From assembly GCF_014863405.1 (NCBI RefSeq), contig NZ_JACZZA010000006.1, forward strand, positions 124,001 to 188,000: 64,000 bases of DNA, given 5' to 3'. Position 1 is the stretch's first letter, and the number at the start of each line of letters is the position of its first letter. This document shows positions 6,757 to 18,244 of the stretch, piece by piece. Source of the stretch: Dyella acidiphila (GTDB taxonomy: Bacteria; Pseudomonadota; Gammaproteobacteria; Xanthomonadales; Rhodanobacteraceae). The position numbers were made by a program, and so were the translations under genes. The notes under the pieces are model-generated. The model was not told where the DNA came from and made no database searches. It was given only the letters and a program-made list of their open reading frames with translations.

Positions 6757-9700
6757 GCATCACCGCATGGATGCAGCGCCATCGGCGCTCGCTGTTGTTC
6801 CTGGTGTTGATGCTGGCGCTCGGCGGTGTGGCCAGTGCCGTATTCATGCCGGTGGCGTTGTTTCCGAATGTGCAGTTTCCGCGTGTGCAGCTGGCGCTGG
6901 ATGCCGGCGATCGTCCGGCCGACCAGATGGCCATTGCCGTCACCACGCCGATCGAAGATGCACTGCGCCGCGTGCCGGGTGTGCGCGAGGTGCGTTCCAC
7001 GACCAGCCGCGGCAGCGCCGATATCGAGGTCAGCTTCGATTGGGGTACGGATATGAGCCGCGCCCTGGGCGATATCAATGCCGCAGCGAGCCAGGTATTG
7101 CCGGAACTGCCGCCGGAAACCAAGCTCACCAGCCGGCGCATGGATCCCACCAGCTATCCCATGCTGGCTTACAGCCTGCGCTCGCATAGCTTGTCGCCAA
7201 GCGCGCTGTATGACCTGGCGCAATATCAGCTGCGCCCCTTGCTCAGCAGCATTCCCGGCATCGCGCATGTCGGCGTGCAGGGCGGTGAAGTGGCCGAATT
7301 CCACGCCGACGTCGACCCAGCGCGCCTGCGCGCGCAGGATCTGAGCCTGGTCGACGTGGCCACGGCCGTCAGCCATGCCGCCACCATCCAGGCGATGGGG
7401 CATGTTTCCGATCACTACAAGCTGTACTTGTTGCTGGCCGACAATCAGCCGGCCACGGTCGCAGCCCTGCGCAATATCGTGCTGCGTGCCGACAGTCATG
7501 GAGTGGTGCGCCTGGGCGACATTGCTACGGTGACGCTCGATCACGTGCCGCAATGGATCCGCGTTACCGCCGATGGCCAGGACGCGGTGCTGATGCAGAT
7601 TTTCCAGCAGCCCGACGGTAACAGCGTGCAGATTGCGCGCGATGTGAAGCAGCGGCTGCAGGACTACGCCGCGCAGATGCCGGCCGGGGTGAAGCTCGCC
7701 AACTGGTACGACCAGTCGCAACTGGTGACCGGAGCGGCGGGCAGCGTGCGCGATGCGATCCTGGTCGGTATTGTGCTGGCCGGACTGGTGCTGTTCGTAT
7801 TTCTGCGCAATACACGGGTGATCCTGGTTGCCTTGCTGGTGGTGCCGGCGGTGCTGGCCATTACCGTGCTGCTGCTGCGCGTGCTGGGCATGAGTTTCAA
7901 CATGATGACCCTGGGCGGCATGGCTGCCGCCGTAGGCCTGATCATCGACGATGTGATCGTGATGCTGGAGCACATCGTGCGGCGCGTGCAGGGCGTGCAG
8001 GGTGAAGCCAGCGCGCGCATTGCCGGCGCGGCGCGGGAATTTACCCGGCCGCTGACCGGTTCGAGCGCGGCGACCGTGGTGATCTTCCTGCCGCTGGCTT
8101 TTCTTACCGGCGTTACCGGCGCGTTCTTCAAGGCCTTGTCGCTGACCATGGCCAGCGCGCTGGTGATTTCCTATCTGCTGACCTGGATTGTGGTGCCGTT
8201 GTTATCCGAGCGCCTGCTGGATCGGCAGCATCGCACCGAGCACACGCCAGGCCGATTTTCGCAGCGCGTTACGCACGTCTACGCCAGCGTGCTGCAGCGC
8301 TGGCTACGCCGTCCGCTCTGGCTGTTGCTGCTGGTCCTGCCGCTGGTCGGGCTGGGCGCGCTGGCCTACAGCCATGTCGGCACGGGCTTTATGCCGGTGA
8401 TGGACGAAGGCGGTTTTACTTTCGATTACATTTCCAAGCCCGGCACCTCGCTGGAAGAAACCGGGCGGCTGCTCAATCAGGTGGAGGCGATCATCCGCGC
8501 CAATCCCTATGTGGATACCTATTCGCGCCGTACCGGCCTGCAATTGGGCGATGGTCTTACCGAAGCAAATACCGGCGATATCTTCGTGCGCCTGAAAAAC
8601 GGCGCACGCCCGTCCACCGAAGAAGTGATGAACGATATCCGCGAGCAGGCGCAGGCCAAGGTGCCGGGCCTGGATGTGGATGTCTCGCAGCTGATGGAAG
8701 ACATGATCGGCGACCTGGTGGCGGTGCCGCAGCCGATCGAGATCCAGCTCTACAGCGACGATGCGGAGCAGCTCAACAGCACCGCGCAGAACGTGGCCGA
8801 TGCACTGGCCAAGATCAAGGGCGTCAACGGCGTGCTCAATGGCATCAATCCTGCCGGCGATGCGCTGACCATGAGCGTGGATCCGGCCAAGGCGGCGCTG
8901 CAGGGGCTCGATCCCGCCGGTATCACCGACCAGGTGACCGCGGCGATCGACGGCACGGTCGCCGCACAGCTGCCGGCACAGGGCAAGGTGATCGGTGTGC
9001 GCGTACGTTTGCCGGCTTCCTCATATCGGCAGCTGGAGCAGGTGGCGGCGTTGCCGATCCGCGCGGCGGACGGTCATCTATTGCCGCTTTCGCAAGTGGC
9101 CAACCTGCAGATCGTACAGGGCCAGCCGGAAATCACCCGCAACAACCTCAAGCGCATGGTGGCGGTGACCGGGCGCATCAGCGGGCGCAGCATGGGCGCC
9201 ACCATTGCCGACGTGAAAGCGATGCTGGCCAAGCCTGGGCTGCTGCCCAAGGGTATGTATTACCAGCTCGGCGGCTTGTATCAGCAGCAGCAGGAGGCTT
9301 TCCGCGGCCTTAGCGTGGTGCTGCTGGCGGCGATCGCCCTGATCTTCGCCTTGTTGCTGTTCCTGTATGAGAGCTTCCGCGTGGCGCTGGCCATTCTGGC
9401 GATGCCGCTGCTGGCGATGGGGGCGGTGTTTATCGGCCTGTGGCTCACCGGTATCGAGCTGAATATCTCGGCCATGATGGGCATGACCATGATCGTCGGC
9501 ATCGTGACCGAGGTGGCCATCTTCTATTTTTCCGAACTGGAGGGTGTGGCGGCCGAATTGCCGTTGCATCAGGCCCTGCTGGCGGCAGCGCAGCATCGTG
9601 CGCGGCCGATCCTGATGTCCACGCTGGCGGCGATCCTGACCTTGTCGCCGCTGGCGCTCGCACTGGGCAGCGGCTCGCAGATGCAACAGCCGCTGGCGGT

Positions 9701-9794
9701 GGCGATCATCGCCGGCCTGCTGGTGCAGGTACCGCTGGTGCTGTTGGTGATGCCGGTGCTGTATGCGGGCCTGATGCGCGCGCGCAGCAGCTGA
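6753..9794 (+). CDS. RND-family efflux permease
   Basis: Inner-membrane proton-driven pump of 1013 residues with the usual duplicated layout: one helix (10-30), a large periplasmic loop, helices 2-6 from about 335, helix 7, a second loop, and helices 8-12 to the end. In helix 4 the proton-relay pair is Asp399-Asp400 (GLIIDDVIVMLEH). In helix 10, where AcrB has a Lys, there is Glu920 (GIVTEVAIFYFSE), which resembles heavy-metal RND pumps. It is therefore not a plain AcrB or CusA copy and the substrate is open. GTG start overlaps the adaptor stop. It is the third gene of the operon. Confidence 0.9.
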   Translation: MSITAWMQRHRRSLLFLVLMLALGGVASAVFMPVALFPNVQFPRVQLALDAGDRPADQMAIAVTTPIEDALRRVPGVREVRSTTSRGSADIEVSFDWGTDMSRALGDINAAASQVLPELPPETKLTSRRMDPTSYPMLAYSLRSHSLSPSALYDLAQYQLRPLLSSIPGIAHVGVQGGEVAEFHADVDPARLRAQDLSLVDVATAVSHAATIQAMGHVSDHYKLYLLLADNQPATVAALRNIVLRADSHGVVRLGDIATVTLDHVPQWIRVTADGQDAVLMQIFQQPDGNSVQIARDVKQRLQDYAAQMPAGVKLANWYDQSQLVTGAAGSVRDAILVGIVLAGLVLFVFLRNTRVILVALLVVPAVLAITVLLLRVLGMSFNMMTLGGMAAAVGLIIDDVIVMLEHIVRRVQGVQGEASARIAGAAREFTRPLTGSSAATVVIFLPLAFLTGVTGAFFKALSLTMASALVISYLLTWIVVPLLSERLLDRQHRTEHTPGRFSQRVTHVYASVLQRWLRRPLWLLLLVLPLVGLGALAYSHVGTGFMPVMDEGGFTFDYISKPGTSLEETGRLLNQVEAIIRANPYVDTYSRRTGLQLGDGLTEANTGDIFVRLKNGARPSTEEVMNDIREQAQAKVPGLDVDVSQLMEDMIGDLVAVPQPIEIQLYSDDAEQLNSTAQNVADALAKIKGVNGVLNGINPAGDALTMSVDPAKAALQGLDPAGITDQVTAAIDGTVAAQLPAQGKVIGVRVRLPASSYRQLEQVAALPIRAADGHLLPLSQVANLQIVQGQPEITRNNLKRMVAVTGRISGRSMGATIADVKAMLAKPGLLPKGMYYQLGGLYQQQQEAFRGLSVVLLAAIALIFALLLFLYESFRVALAILAMPLLAMGAVFIGLWLTGIELNISAMMGMTMIVGIVTEVAIFYFSELEGVAAELPLHQALLAAAQHRARPILMSTLAAILTLSPLALALGSGSQMQQPLAVAIIAGLLVQVPLVLLVMPVLYAGLMRARSS

Positions 9795-9797
9795 TCC

Positions 9798-9818
9798 GCT
9801 TTGCCTGGGCGGCAAAGC
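9798..9818 (+). terminator. hairpin between the efflux operon and the photolyase gene
   Basis: GCTTTGCC at 9798-9805 pairs with GGCAAAGC at 9811-9818 around a five-base loop. It lies three bases after the permease stop. No T-run follows, so it may attenuate or stabilise the transcript rather than terminate it. Confidence 0.4.
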
Positions 9819-9834
9819 CGGTCACACTGCCGGC

Positions 9835-11247
9835 ATGAGTCACGCCATCGTCTGGTTTCGCCGAGATCTTCGCCTTGCCGATAACGCGGCGCTGCATCAT
9901 GCAAGCGCCGCGCACCACGGCATCGTGCCGTTGTACATCCATGCGCCGCAGGAGGAGGGCGAGTGGACGCCGGGTGCGGCCAGTCGATGGTGGCTGCATC
10001 ACAGCCTGCAAGCGCTGGATAAATCCTTGCGGCGGCATCACGGCGCGCTGCAGATCCGCCAGGGCGAGAGCCTGCCGGTACTGCTCGATGTGCTGCAGCA
10101 GAGCGGCGCCGATACCGTCTACTGGAACCGCCTCTACGAACCCGCTGCGATTGCGCGCGATACGCAGATCAAGGCGGCGCTGCGCGAGCGCGGCATCACC
10201 GTGCACAGCTGCGGTGGTGCGCTATGGCAGGAGCCCTGGCAGCTGGCCACCCAGGAAGGGCAGCCGTATCGCGTGTTCACGCCGTATTGGCGCAAACTGC
10301 GCACGCTGGTCGAAGCCGCGCCACCACTGGCGACGCCGGCCTTGTCGCTGCTGCCGGCTGCAGGCAGCGTTGCGCTGGATACGCTGCAACTGCTGCCGCG
10401 CATTGCCTGGGATGCCGGCATGCGCGAAGCCTGGACCCCTGGCGAGCAGGGGGCCGAAGCCATGCTGGATCTGTTCGCCGACGATGCTCTTGGCGACTAC
10501 GCTGCCGCGCGCGATCTGCCAGCCCGGCATGGAACCTCGCGCCTGTCGCCGCATCTTCATTTCGGCGAAATTACGCCGGGGCAGATTCATCACGGATTGG
10601 TCGAACGACTGCGCCGACGCGATGCGAAACGCCGTCCGGATCTGGAGCCCTATCTGCGCGAACTGGGCTGGCGCGAGTTCGCGCATTATTTGCTGTATCA
10701 CTTTCCCAAAACGCCTGCCGACAACTTCAATCCGCGCTTTGACGGTTTCAAGTGGTCGAAGGACAGCGATGCATGGCTGCAGCGCTGGCAGCAGGGCCGC
10801 ACGGGTATCCCGCTGGTCGATGCCGGCATGCGCGAGTTGTGGCATACCGGCTGGATGCATAACCGCGTGCGCATGATCGTGGCCAGCTTCCTCACCAAGA
10901 ATCTGCGCCAGCACTGGCTGCACGGTGCGCGCTGGTTCTGGGACACACTTGTGGATGCGGATCTGGCCAACAACACGCTGGGCTGGCAATGGGTGGCGGG
11001 TTGCGGAGCCGATGCGGCGCCATACTTCCGTGTTTTCAATCCGGTGACGCAGGCGCAGAAGTTCGATCCGAAGGGTGTTTATCTGCGGCGCTGGCTACCG
11101 GAGCTGAGCAAGGCACCCGACGCCTTGCTGCACGAACCGTGGAAGGATGAGAGCCTGCTCAAGCGCAGCGCGTATCCGGCGCCCATGATCGATCTGGGCC
11201 AATCGCGCCAGGCCGCACTGGCGGCCTATCAGGCGATGCGCCGCTAA
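9835..11247 (+). CDS. phrB: deoxyribodipyrimidine photolyase
   Basis: Light-driven repair of cyclobutane pyrimidine dimers, 470 residues, matching class I photolyases. The N-terminal alpha/beta antenna domain begins IVWFRRDLRLADNAAL. The C-terminal FAD domain shows SRLSPHLHFGEITPGQI near 235-250, LRELGWREFAHYLLYHFP near 275, then DAGMRELWHTGWMHNRVRMIVASF and DADLANNTLGWQWVAGCG, the segments that hold FAD and the electron-transfer Trp residues. NPVTQAQKFDPKG is also typical. The gene overlaps the convergent antiporter gene by four bases. An (6-4) photolyase or cryptochrome is less likely given these motifs. Confidence 0.93.
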   Translation: MSHAIVWFRRDLRLADNAALHHASAAHHGIVPLYIHAPQEEGEWTPGAASRWWLHHSLQALDKSLRRHHGALQIRQGESLPVLLDVLQQSGADTVYWNRLYEPAAIARDTQIKAALRERGITVHSCGGALWQEPWQLATQEGQPYRVFTPYWRKLRTLVEAAPPLATPALSLLPAAGSVALDTLQLLPRIAWDAGMREAWTPGEQGAEAMLDLFADDALGDYAAARDLPARHGTSRLSPHLHFGEITPGQIHHGLVERLRRRDAKRRPDLEPYLRELGWREFAHYLLYHFPKTPADNFNPRFDGFKWSKDSDAWLQRWQQGRTGIPLVDAGMRELWHTGWMHNRVRMIVASFLTKNLRQHWLHGARWFWDTLVDADLANNTLGWQWVAGCGADAAPYFRVFNPVTQAQKFDPKGVYLRRWLPELSKAPDALLHEPWKDESLLKRSAYPAPMIDLGQSRQAALAAYQAMRR

Positions 11248-12428
11248 GCGTCGGCGTGGCTTGCGCCACGACGCAGCAGCCAGGCCAGGATCGGCGGCGT
11301 CACCATCGCCGTCAGCAGCGACATCGTCACGATGATTGCGTACATCCGGTCGCTGAACACCCCGGCAGCCAGGCCCAGGCTGGCAATCACCACGCCGACT
11401 TCACCGCGCGGCACCATGCCGAAGCCCACGATGGTCGCGCCGGCGCGGCCGAGCGAAAGCGCACCCAGAAAGCCGCCCAGCAGCTTCGACACGATCGCAA
11501 TCACGGTGACCACTCCGAGCATGATCAGCGCATCGCCATTGGCCAGCTGATGCAGGTCGATCTTGCTGCCGGTAAGCACGAAGAAGAACGGCGTCAGCAA
11601 GGACAGCAAGGGTTGGATCTGCTGCTCCAGCGTGTGCTGCTGGCGTGTTTCCGACGCGATCATGCCGGCCAGGAAGGCGCCGATGATCGCGGCCAGGCCG
11701 AACAGCGTCGACACATAGGCCAACCCCAGGCACAGCGCCAGCACGATCAGCAGCGGCGAATGCACATGGCGCGGCTTTTCCAGCCAGTTGGAATTCCAGC
11801 GCATCACGCGCGTACCGCCCCAACCGATGACCGCGATAAAACCGATCGCCCCGGCCAGCACCATCACCAGATGCGAAAGATTGAAACCGCCGCCACCCTG
11901 CAGCGATACCACCACGCCGAGCAGCAGCATGGCCAGGATGTCGTCGATCACCGCCGCACCGAGGATCACCTTGCTTTCCACCCGCTGCAGCACACCCAGT
12001 TCCTGCAATACCCGCGCAGTGATGCCGGCCGAGGTGGCCACGAACGCGGCGGCGACAAACAGCGACTTGCTCCAGTCGAAGCCGCTCGCATGCGCCCAGG
12101 CGGCACCCAGGGCGAACGGCAGCAGCACCCCCAGCACGCCGACCAGGAAGGCGGAACGGCCGACTTTTTTGAGGTCTTCCAGCCGTGTTTCCAGGCCGAC
12201 CGAAAACAGCAGCAGCACCACGCCGATTTCCGCCAGCACATCGAGCGGCGTGCCGGTGACGATCTGTTCGGGCGTAATCCAGCCGAGCAGCGATGGACCG
12301 ATCGCGCAGCCGGCGGCGATCTCGCCGACCACGCCGGGCAGCTTCAGTCGCTGTGCGATCTCCGCGCCGATCTGCGCGGCGACGAACACGATAAACAGCG
12401 AGAGCAGAATGTCGTTGGCATGGTGCAT
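11244..12428 (-). CDS. CPA2-family monovalent cation/proton antiporter
   Basis: Integral membrane antiporter of 394 residues, the membrane half of KefB/NapA-type exchangers, with about twelve hydrophobic helices. Seen: VVGEIAAGCAIGPSLLGW near residue 35, AEIGVVLLLFSVGLETRLEDL near 65-85 and AAIIGAFLAGMIASETRQ near 235, all conserved in CPA2 proteins. There is no C-terminal RCK/TrkA domain, so it is the short form without nucleotide gating. It probably exchanges Na+ or K+ for H+ across the inner membrane. It is convergent with the photolyase gene (four-base overlap). The cation cannot be decided from sequence. Confidence 0.87.
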   Translation of the reverse strand: MHHANDILLSLFIVFVAAQIGAEIAQRLKLPGVVGEIAAGCAIGPSLLGWITPEQIVTGTPLDVLAEIGVVLLLFSVGLETRLEDLKKVGRSAFLVGVLGVLLPFALGAAWAHASGFDWSKSLFVAAAFVATSAGITARVLQELGVLQRVESKVILGAAVIDDILAMLLLGVVVSLQGGGGFNLSHLVMVLAGAIGFIAVIGWGGTRVMRWNSNWLEKPRHVHSPLLIVLALCLGLAYVSTLFGLAAIIGAFLAGMIASETRQQHTLEQQIQPLLSLLTPFFFVLTGSKIDLHQLANGDALIMLGVVTVIAIVSKLLGGFLGALSLGRAGATIVGFGMVPRGEVGVVIASLGLAAGVFSDRMYAIIVTMSLLTAMVTPPILAWLLRRGASHADA

Positions 12429-12472
12429 GGTCGGCGTCCATCGATCATAAGCAGCCCGGCCATGCTACTTGC

Positions 12473-13927
12473 TCAGGATGGCGAAGACACCGCTACCGCC
12501 GCCGGAATTTTCTCAAGTCGCGCGAACACGCGGCTGGCCACCGCGGTGATCACCGCCAGCACGATCACGGTCCAGCGGAAGGCCACCACATAGGCGCCGC
12601 TGCCCTGGCCGTGCAGCAAGGTCTGCATCAGGAGGGTGGCCAGGGCGATGCCGAAACTCATCGACAGGTACTGCGTAGTGGATGCCATCGACGAGGCCAT
12701 CGACGCGTATTTCACGTCCAGGTCGGTGTACACCAGCGTGTTCATCACCGTGTACTGCATGCCCATGAAGCCGCCGTAGACGAATACCAGCAGGGCGATC
12801 AGCAGCATCGGCGTATGCGGACCGAGCAGGGCGAACATGGCCAGCAGCACGGCCACGATCAAGGTGTTGCCGAACAGCAGCCGGCGATAGCCCAGCCGGA
12901 TCAACGTGCGGTTCACCAGCCACTTGGCGCTGATCGAGCCCAGTGCCTGCGGCACCATCATCAGGCCGGCCATCAGCGGCGACCAGCCGCAGCCGACCTG
13001 CAGAAACAGCACAATCAGCAGGAACATGCCGCTCACGCCCAGCCGCGTCAGCAGGTTGCCCGACAGCGCCACCCACACGCTGCGCACGCGCAGCAGGCTC
13101 AGGTCGGCCACCGGATAAGCGGTGCGCCGGCTGTGCCACACATAGGCACTGCCGAATACCAGCGCCATCGCCACCAGCGAACCCATCCAGCTCCAGCGGA
13201 TGTTCTGGTCGGAAGCGAATTCGGAAGCGGCCAGCAGCAGTGCCGATGCTGCGGCAAACAGCAGGAAGCCGAGCAGGTCGAAGCGGTTGGCGGTGGCGAG
13301 GCGGTATTCGGGCATTTCGCGTTGGTTGAGCCAGAGCCCCACGATGCCCACCGGCACGTTGAGCAGGAAGATCAGCCGCCAATTGGTGTATTCCACCAGC
13401 GCGCCGCCCAGCAGCGGTCCCAGCACCGAGCCCAGCAGGCCGAAGGTGGCCACCGTACTCATCACCTGCACGAAATCGCGCTTGTCGATCGTGCGCACGA
13501 GTACATACCGGCCCACCGGCATCAGCGCCGCGCCGCCGCAGCCCTGCAGCACGCGTGCAAGCACCAGTTCGGTCAGCGTGTGGGAGATGCCGCAGAGCAG
13601 GGAGCCGATGGCGAATACGCTGATCGCCATGCCGAACACCCGGCGCGTGCCGAAACGGTCGCACAGCCAGGGGCTGGCCGGGATCAGGATCGCCAGGGTG
13701 AGCACATAGCTGGTCAAGGCGCTGCGCATGTTCAGCGGCGTCTCGCCCAGCGCAGAGGCAATCGCCGGCACCGCCGTATTGACGATGGTGGAATCCAGCG
13801 ACTGCATGAAAAAGGCCGCTGAAACCAGCCAGATCAGCCCGCGAAAGCGCACGCGCGACGGGCTGCCGCCTCCCGCCGCGACGGCCGCATCAGCGGCGGC
13901 GGTGGTGACGGGAGGGGACGAAGACAT
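12473..13927 (-). CDS. DHA2-family (EmrB/QacA-like) MFS exporter, copy 1
   Basis: Drug/proton antiporter of the major facilitator superfamily, 484 residues, with about 14 hydrophobic helices. Seen: SAAFFMQSLDSTIVNTAVPA in helix 1 (motif D1 of the family), the loop 2-3 motif LCDRFGTRRVFG, RVLQGCGGAALMPVGRYVL in helix 4 and GLLGSVLGPLLGGALVEY in helix 5 (motif C of antiporters). There is no neighbouring EmrA-type adaptor, so it probably works alone in the inner membrane. It is the same length as the second exporter at 21316-22770 and clearly related. Substrate unknown. Confidence 0.87.
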   Translation of the reverse strand: MSSSPPVTTAAADAAVAAGGGSPSRVRFRGLIWLVSAAFFMQSLDSTIVNTAVPAIASALGETPLNMRSALTSYVLTLAILIPASPWLCDRFGTRRVFGMAISVFAIGSLLCGISHTLTELVLARVLQGCGGAALMPVGRYVLVRTIDKRDFVQVMSTVATFGLLGSVLGPLLGGALVEYTNWRLIFLLNVPVGIVGLWLNQREMPEYRLATANRFDLLGFLLFAAASALLLAASEFASDQNIRWSWMGSLVAMALVFGSAYVWHSRRTAYPVADLSLLRVRSVWVALSGNLLTRLGVSGMFLLIVLFLQVGCGWSPLMAGLMMVPQALGSISAKWLVNRTLIRLGYRRLLFGNTLIVAVLLAMFALLGPHTPMLLIALLVFVYGGFMGMQYTVMNTLVYTDLDVKYASMASSMASTTQYLSMSFGIALATLLMQTLLHGQGSGAYVVAFRWTVIVLAVITAVASRVFARLEKIPAAVAVSSPS

Positions 13928-14065
13928 GACGTTATGATACCTGTTATGGCAGTTATTTGCCCGGAACAGTCCGTGCCCAAGTCAGCCCGATTTCACGCAG
14001 CGCAGACGAGGCCGTCAATAACGGTGGGGCGTGGGAGCAGGTCTCCGTGCCACCTGTCCTCTTAA

Positions 14066-16483
<2,418 letters not shown>

Positions 16484-16489
16484 TTCGCC

Positions 16490-17455
16490 ATGGACAGCAT
16501 CGTCAAGCCGTTCCGTCAGCGTCTGCAGGCAAGGGCGCAGCTGTATGCGCTGATCCGCGCGTTCTTTGCCGAGCGTGGCGTGCTGGAAGTGGAAACCCCG
16601 ATCCTCTCCGCGGCCGGTAATACCGATCCGAATATCGAGAGCTTCAGCGCCCCCTTCCATGGGCACGTGGACGCCGGTGCCCGCGAACGCTGGCTACGCA
16701 CCTCGCCGGAGCATCCGCTCAAGCGCCTGCTGGCCGATGGCGTGGGCGATTGCTACGAGCTTGGGCGCGTATTTCGCAATGGCGAAGCAGGGGAGCGGCA
16801 CAATCCCGAATTCACCATGCTGGAGTGGTACCGGGTCGGCTGGACCCATCGGCAGCTGATGGAAGAAACCATTGCGCTGGTCGAGTCGGCGCTGGCGATG
16901 GTCAGCCGCCGGGCGGAAGTATTGATCGAGGGCTACCGGCAGTTTTTCCTCGATGAACTGGGCCTCGATCCGCTGCATGCCCCGGTCGATGCCTTGCGCG
17001 CGCCGCTGGCGCAGTACCACATCGATCCGGTAGGACTCACGCGCGACGACTGGCTCGATCTGCTGATTACCCACAAGCTGCAGCCGAATTTTCCGCGCGA
17101 CCGGATTACCGTGATCCATGATTATCCGGCCAGTCAGGCTGCCTTGGCGCGGATCCGACCGGGCGCCCCGCCGCTGGCGGAACGCTTCGAGCTTTATCTA
17201 GGTCCGCACGAGCTGGCCAATGGCTATCACGAGCTCAATGACGCGCAGGAACAGCGCAGCCGTTTCGAGCGCGACAATGCGCGGCGGCGCGAGCGCGGCC
17301 TGCGCGAAATGCCCATCGACGAGCAACTGCTGGCCGTGCTCGGCAAAATGCCCGATTGCGCGGGTGTGGCGGTGGGAATCGAACGGCTGCTGATGTGCCT
17401 GTCCGGCACGGACCGCATCGGCGATGTACTGGCGTTTCCGTTCGCCCAGGCCTGA
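16490..17455 (+). CDS. epmA: elongation factor P--(R)-beta-lysine ligase
   Basis: Lysyl-tRNA-synthetase paralogue lacking the anticodon-binding domain. It attaches beta-lysine to a conserved Lys of elongation factor P, which helps ribosomes through proline stretches. Its 321 residues fit EpmA. Class II synthetase motifs: ERGVLEVETPILS (motif 1), RNGEAGERHNPEFTMLEWY (motif 2, residues 97-115) and GVAVGIERLLMCLSG (motif 3, near 295-310). It is closely linked to ligA (six-base gap), so probably co-transcribed. The partner lysine aminomutase EpmB and EF-P itself are not in this window. Confidence 0.93.
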   Translation: MDSIVKPFRQRLQARAQLYALIRAFFAERGVLEVETPILSAAGNTDPNIESFSAPFHGHVDAGARERWLRTSPEHPLKRLLADGVGDCYELGRVFRNGEAGERHNPEFTMLEWYRVGWTHRQLMEETIALVESALAMVSRRAEVLIEGYRQFFLDELGLDPLHAPVDALRAPLAQYHIDPVGLTRDDWLDLLITHKLQPNFPRDRITVIHDYPASQAALARIRPGAPPLAERFELYLGPHELANGYHELNDAQEQRSRFERDNARRRERGLREMPIDEQLLAVLGKMPDCAGVAVGIERLLMCLSGTDRIGDVLAFPFAQA

Positions 17456-17463
17456 TGCCGGGC

Positions 17464-18108
17464 TCAGTCCACCTTGTGGATCAGGCCCAGCTCAAGCGCG
17501 TACTTGAACAGCTCCGCATCCGTCTCGATGCCGAGCTTGCGCATGGCGTTGACCTTCTGCGTGCTGATGGTCTGTTTGCTGCGCTCGAGTTTTTCCGCAA
17601 TGGTGTTGATCGGGGTGCCGCTGACATACAGCTTGATCACTTCCAGCTCGCGCGGCGACAGATGTGAAGAGCCCGTGGACGACAGCGTCTTCACCACCTT
17701 GGCCACGCGCGGCGAGAAGTATTTGCGCTTGCTGTGCACCGCCTGCACGGCGCTGCGCAGATGCGCCATGTCATCGCCCTTGCTGAGAATGGCGTCGACG
17801 CCGCAGGCCTGCAGGCTGCGGATCAGCACGGTATGGTCCATGCCGGTGATCACGATGATGCCCAGCTGCGGATAACGCTCGCGCAGGAAGCCCATCAGCT
17901 CCAGGCCGTCGCCGTAATGGCCGCCGGGCATGGCGTAGTCGGTGATGAGAATGTCACAGGCTTGTGAATCGAGCAGGGCGATCAGCTCGGTGGAGTCGAC
18001 GGCCGAGCCGATCCGCTGCACGGTGGGAGTGTCGTCGAGAGTGGCCTCGATGCCCAGCCGGATCACCGGATGATCATCGGCCAAGGCAACGCGAATACGG
18101 TTGTCCAT
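17464..18108 (-). CDS. RcsB-like LuxR-type response regulator 1
   Basis: A 214-residue two-domain response regulator. The receiver domain (1-125) has the full acidic pocket: Asp11-Asp12, phosphoacceptor Asp57 in LITDYAMPGG, Thr88 and Lys110. A LuxR/NarL helix-turn-helix follows from about 145 (LSPRELEVIKLYVSGTPINTIAEKLERSKQTIS). The sequence around the Asp (TDYAMPGGHYGDGLEL) resembles RcsB more than NarL. It diverges from a related regulator at 18245. No histidine kinase or phosphotransfer protein is in the window, so the input is unknown. It ends tail to tail with epmA, eight bases apart. Confidence 0.88.
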   Translation of the reverse strand: MDNRIRVALADDHPVIRLGIEATLDDTPTVQRIGSAVDSTELIALLDSQACDILITDYAMPGGHYGDGLELMGFLRERYPQLGIIVITGMDHTVLIRSLQACGVDAILSKGDDMAHLRSAVQAVHSKRKYFSPRVAKVVKTLSSTGSSHLSPRELEVIKLYVSGTPINTIAEKLERSKQTISTQKVNAMRKLGIETDAELFKYALELGLIHKVD

Positions 18109-18244
18109 CCTGGTCGTGCCCGTTTACAAAGTGGCGAAGAAACGCTTGGAAGCGGTGGTTTATCGTAGTACAGCGCTCAGGCCGAATATCGAGGCCTATG
18201 TTAGTTTAAGCACCGCAAAAGGGTTTGGATCCAAGGAGCCTGGA

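Noticed and set aside
18101-18244. N-terminal extension of response regulator 2 from the first ATG at 18101
   Set aside because: It would overlap the start of the divergent regulator and add 48 residues with no homology; the TTG at 18245 has an almost ideal ribosome site.
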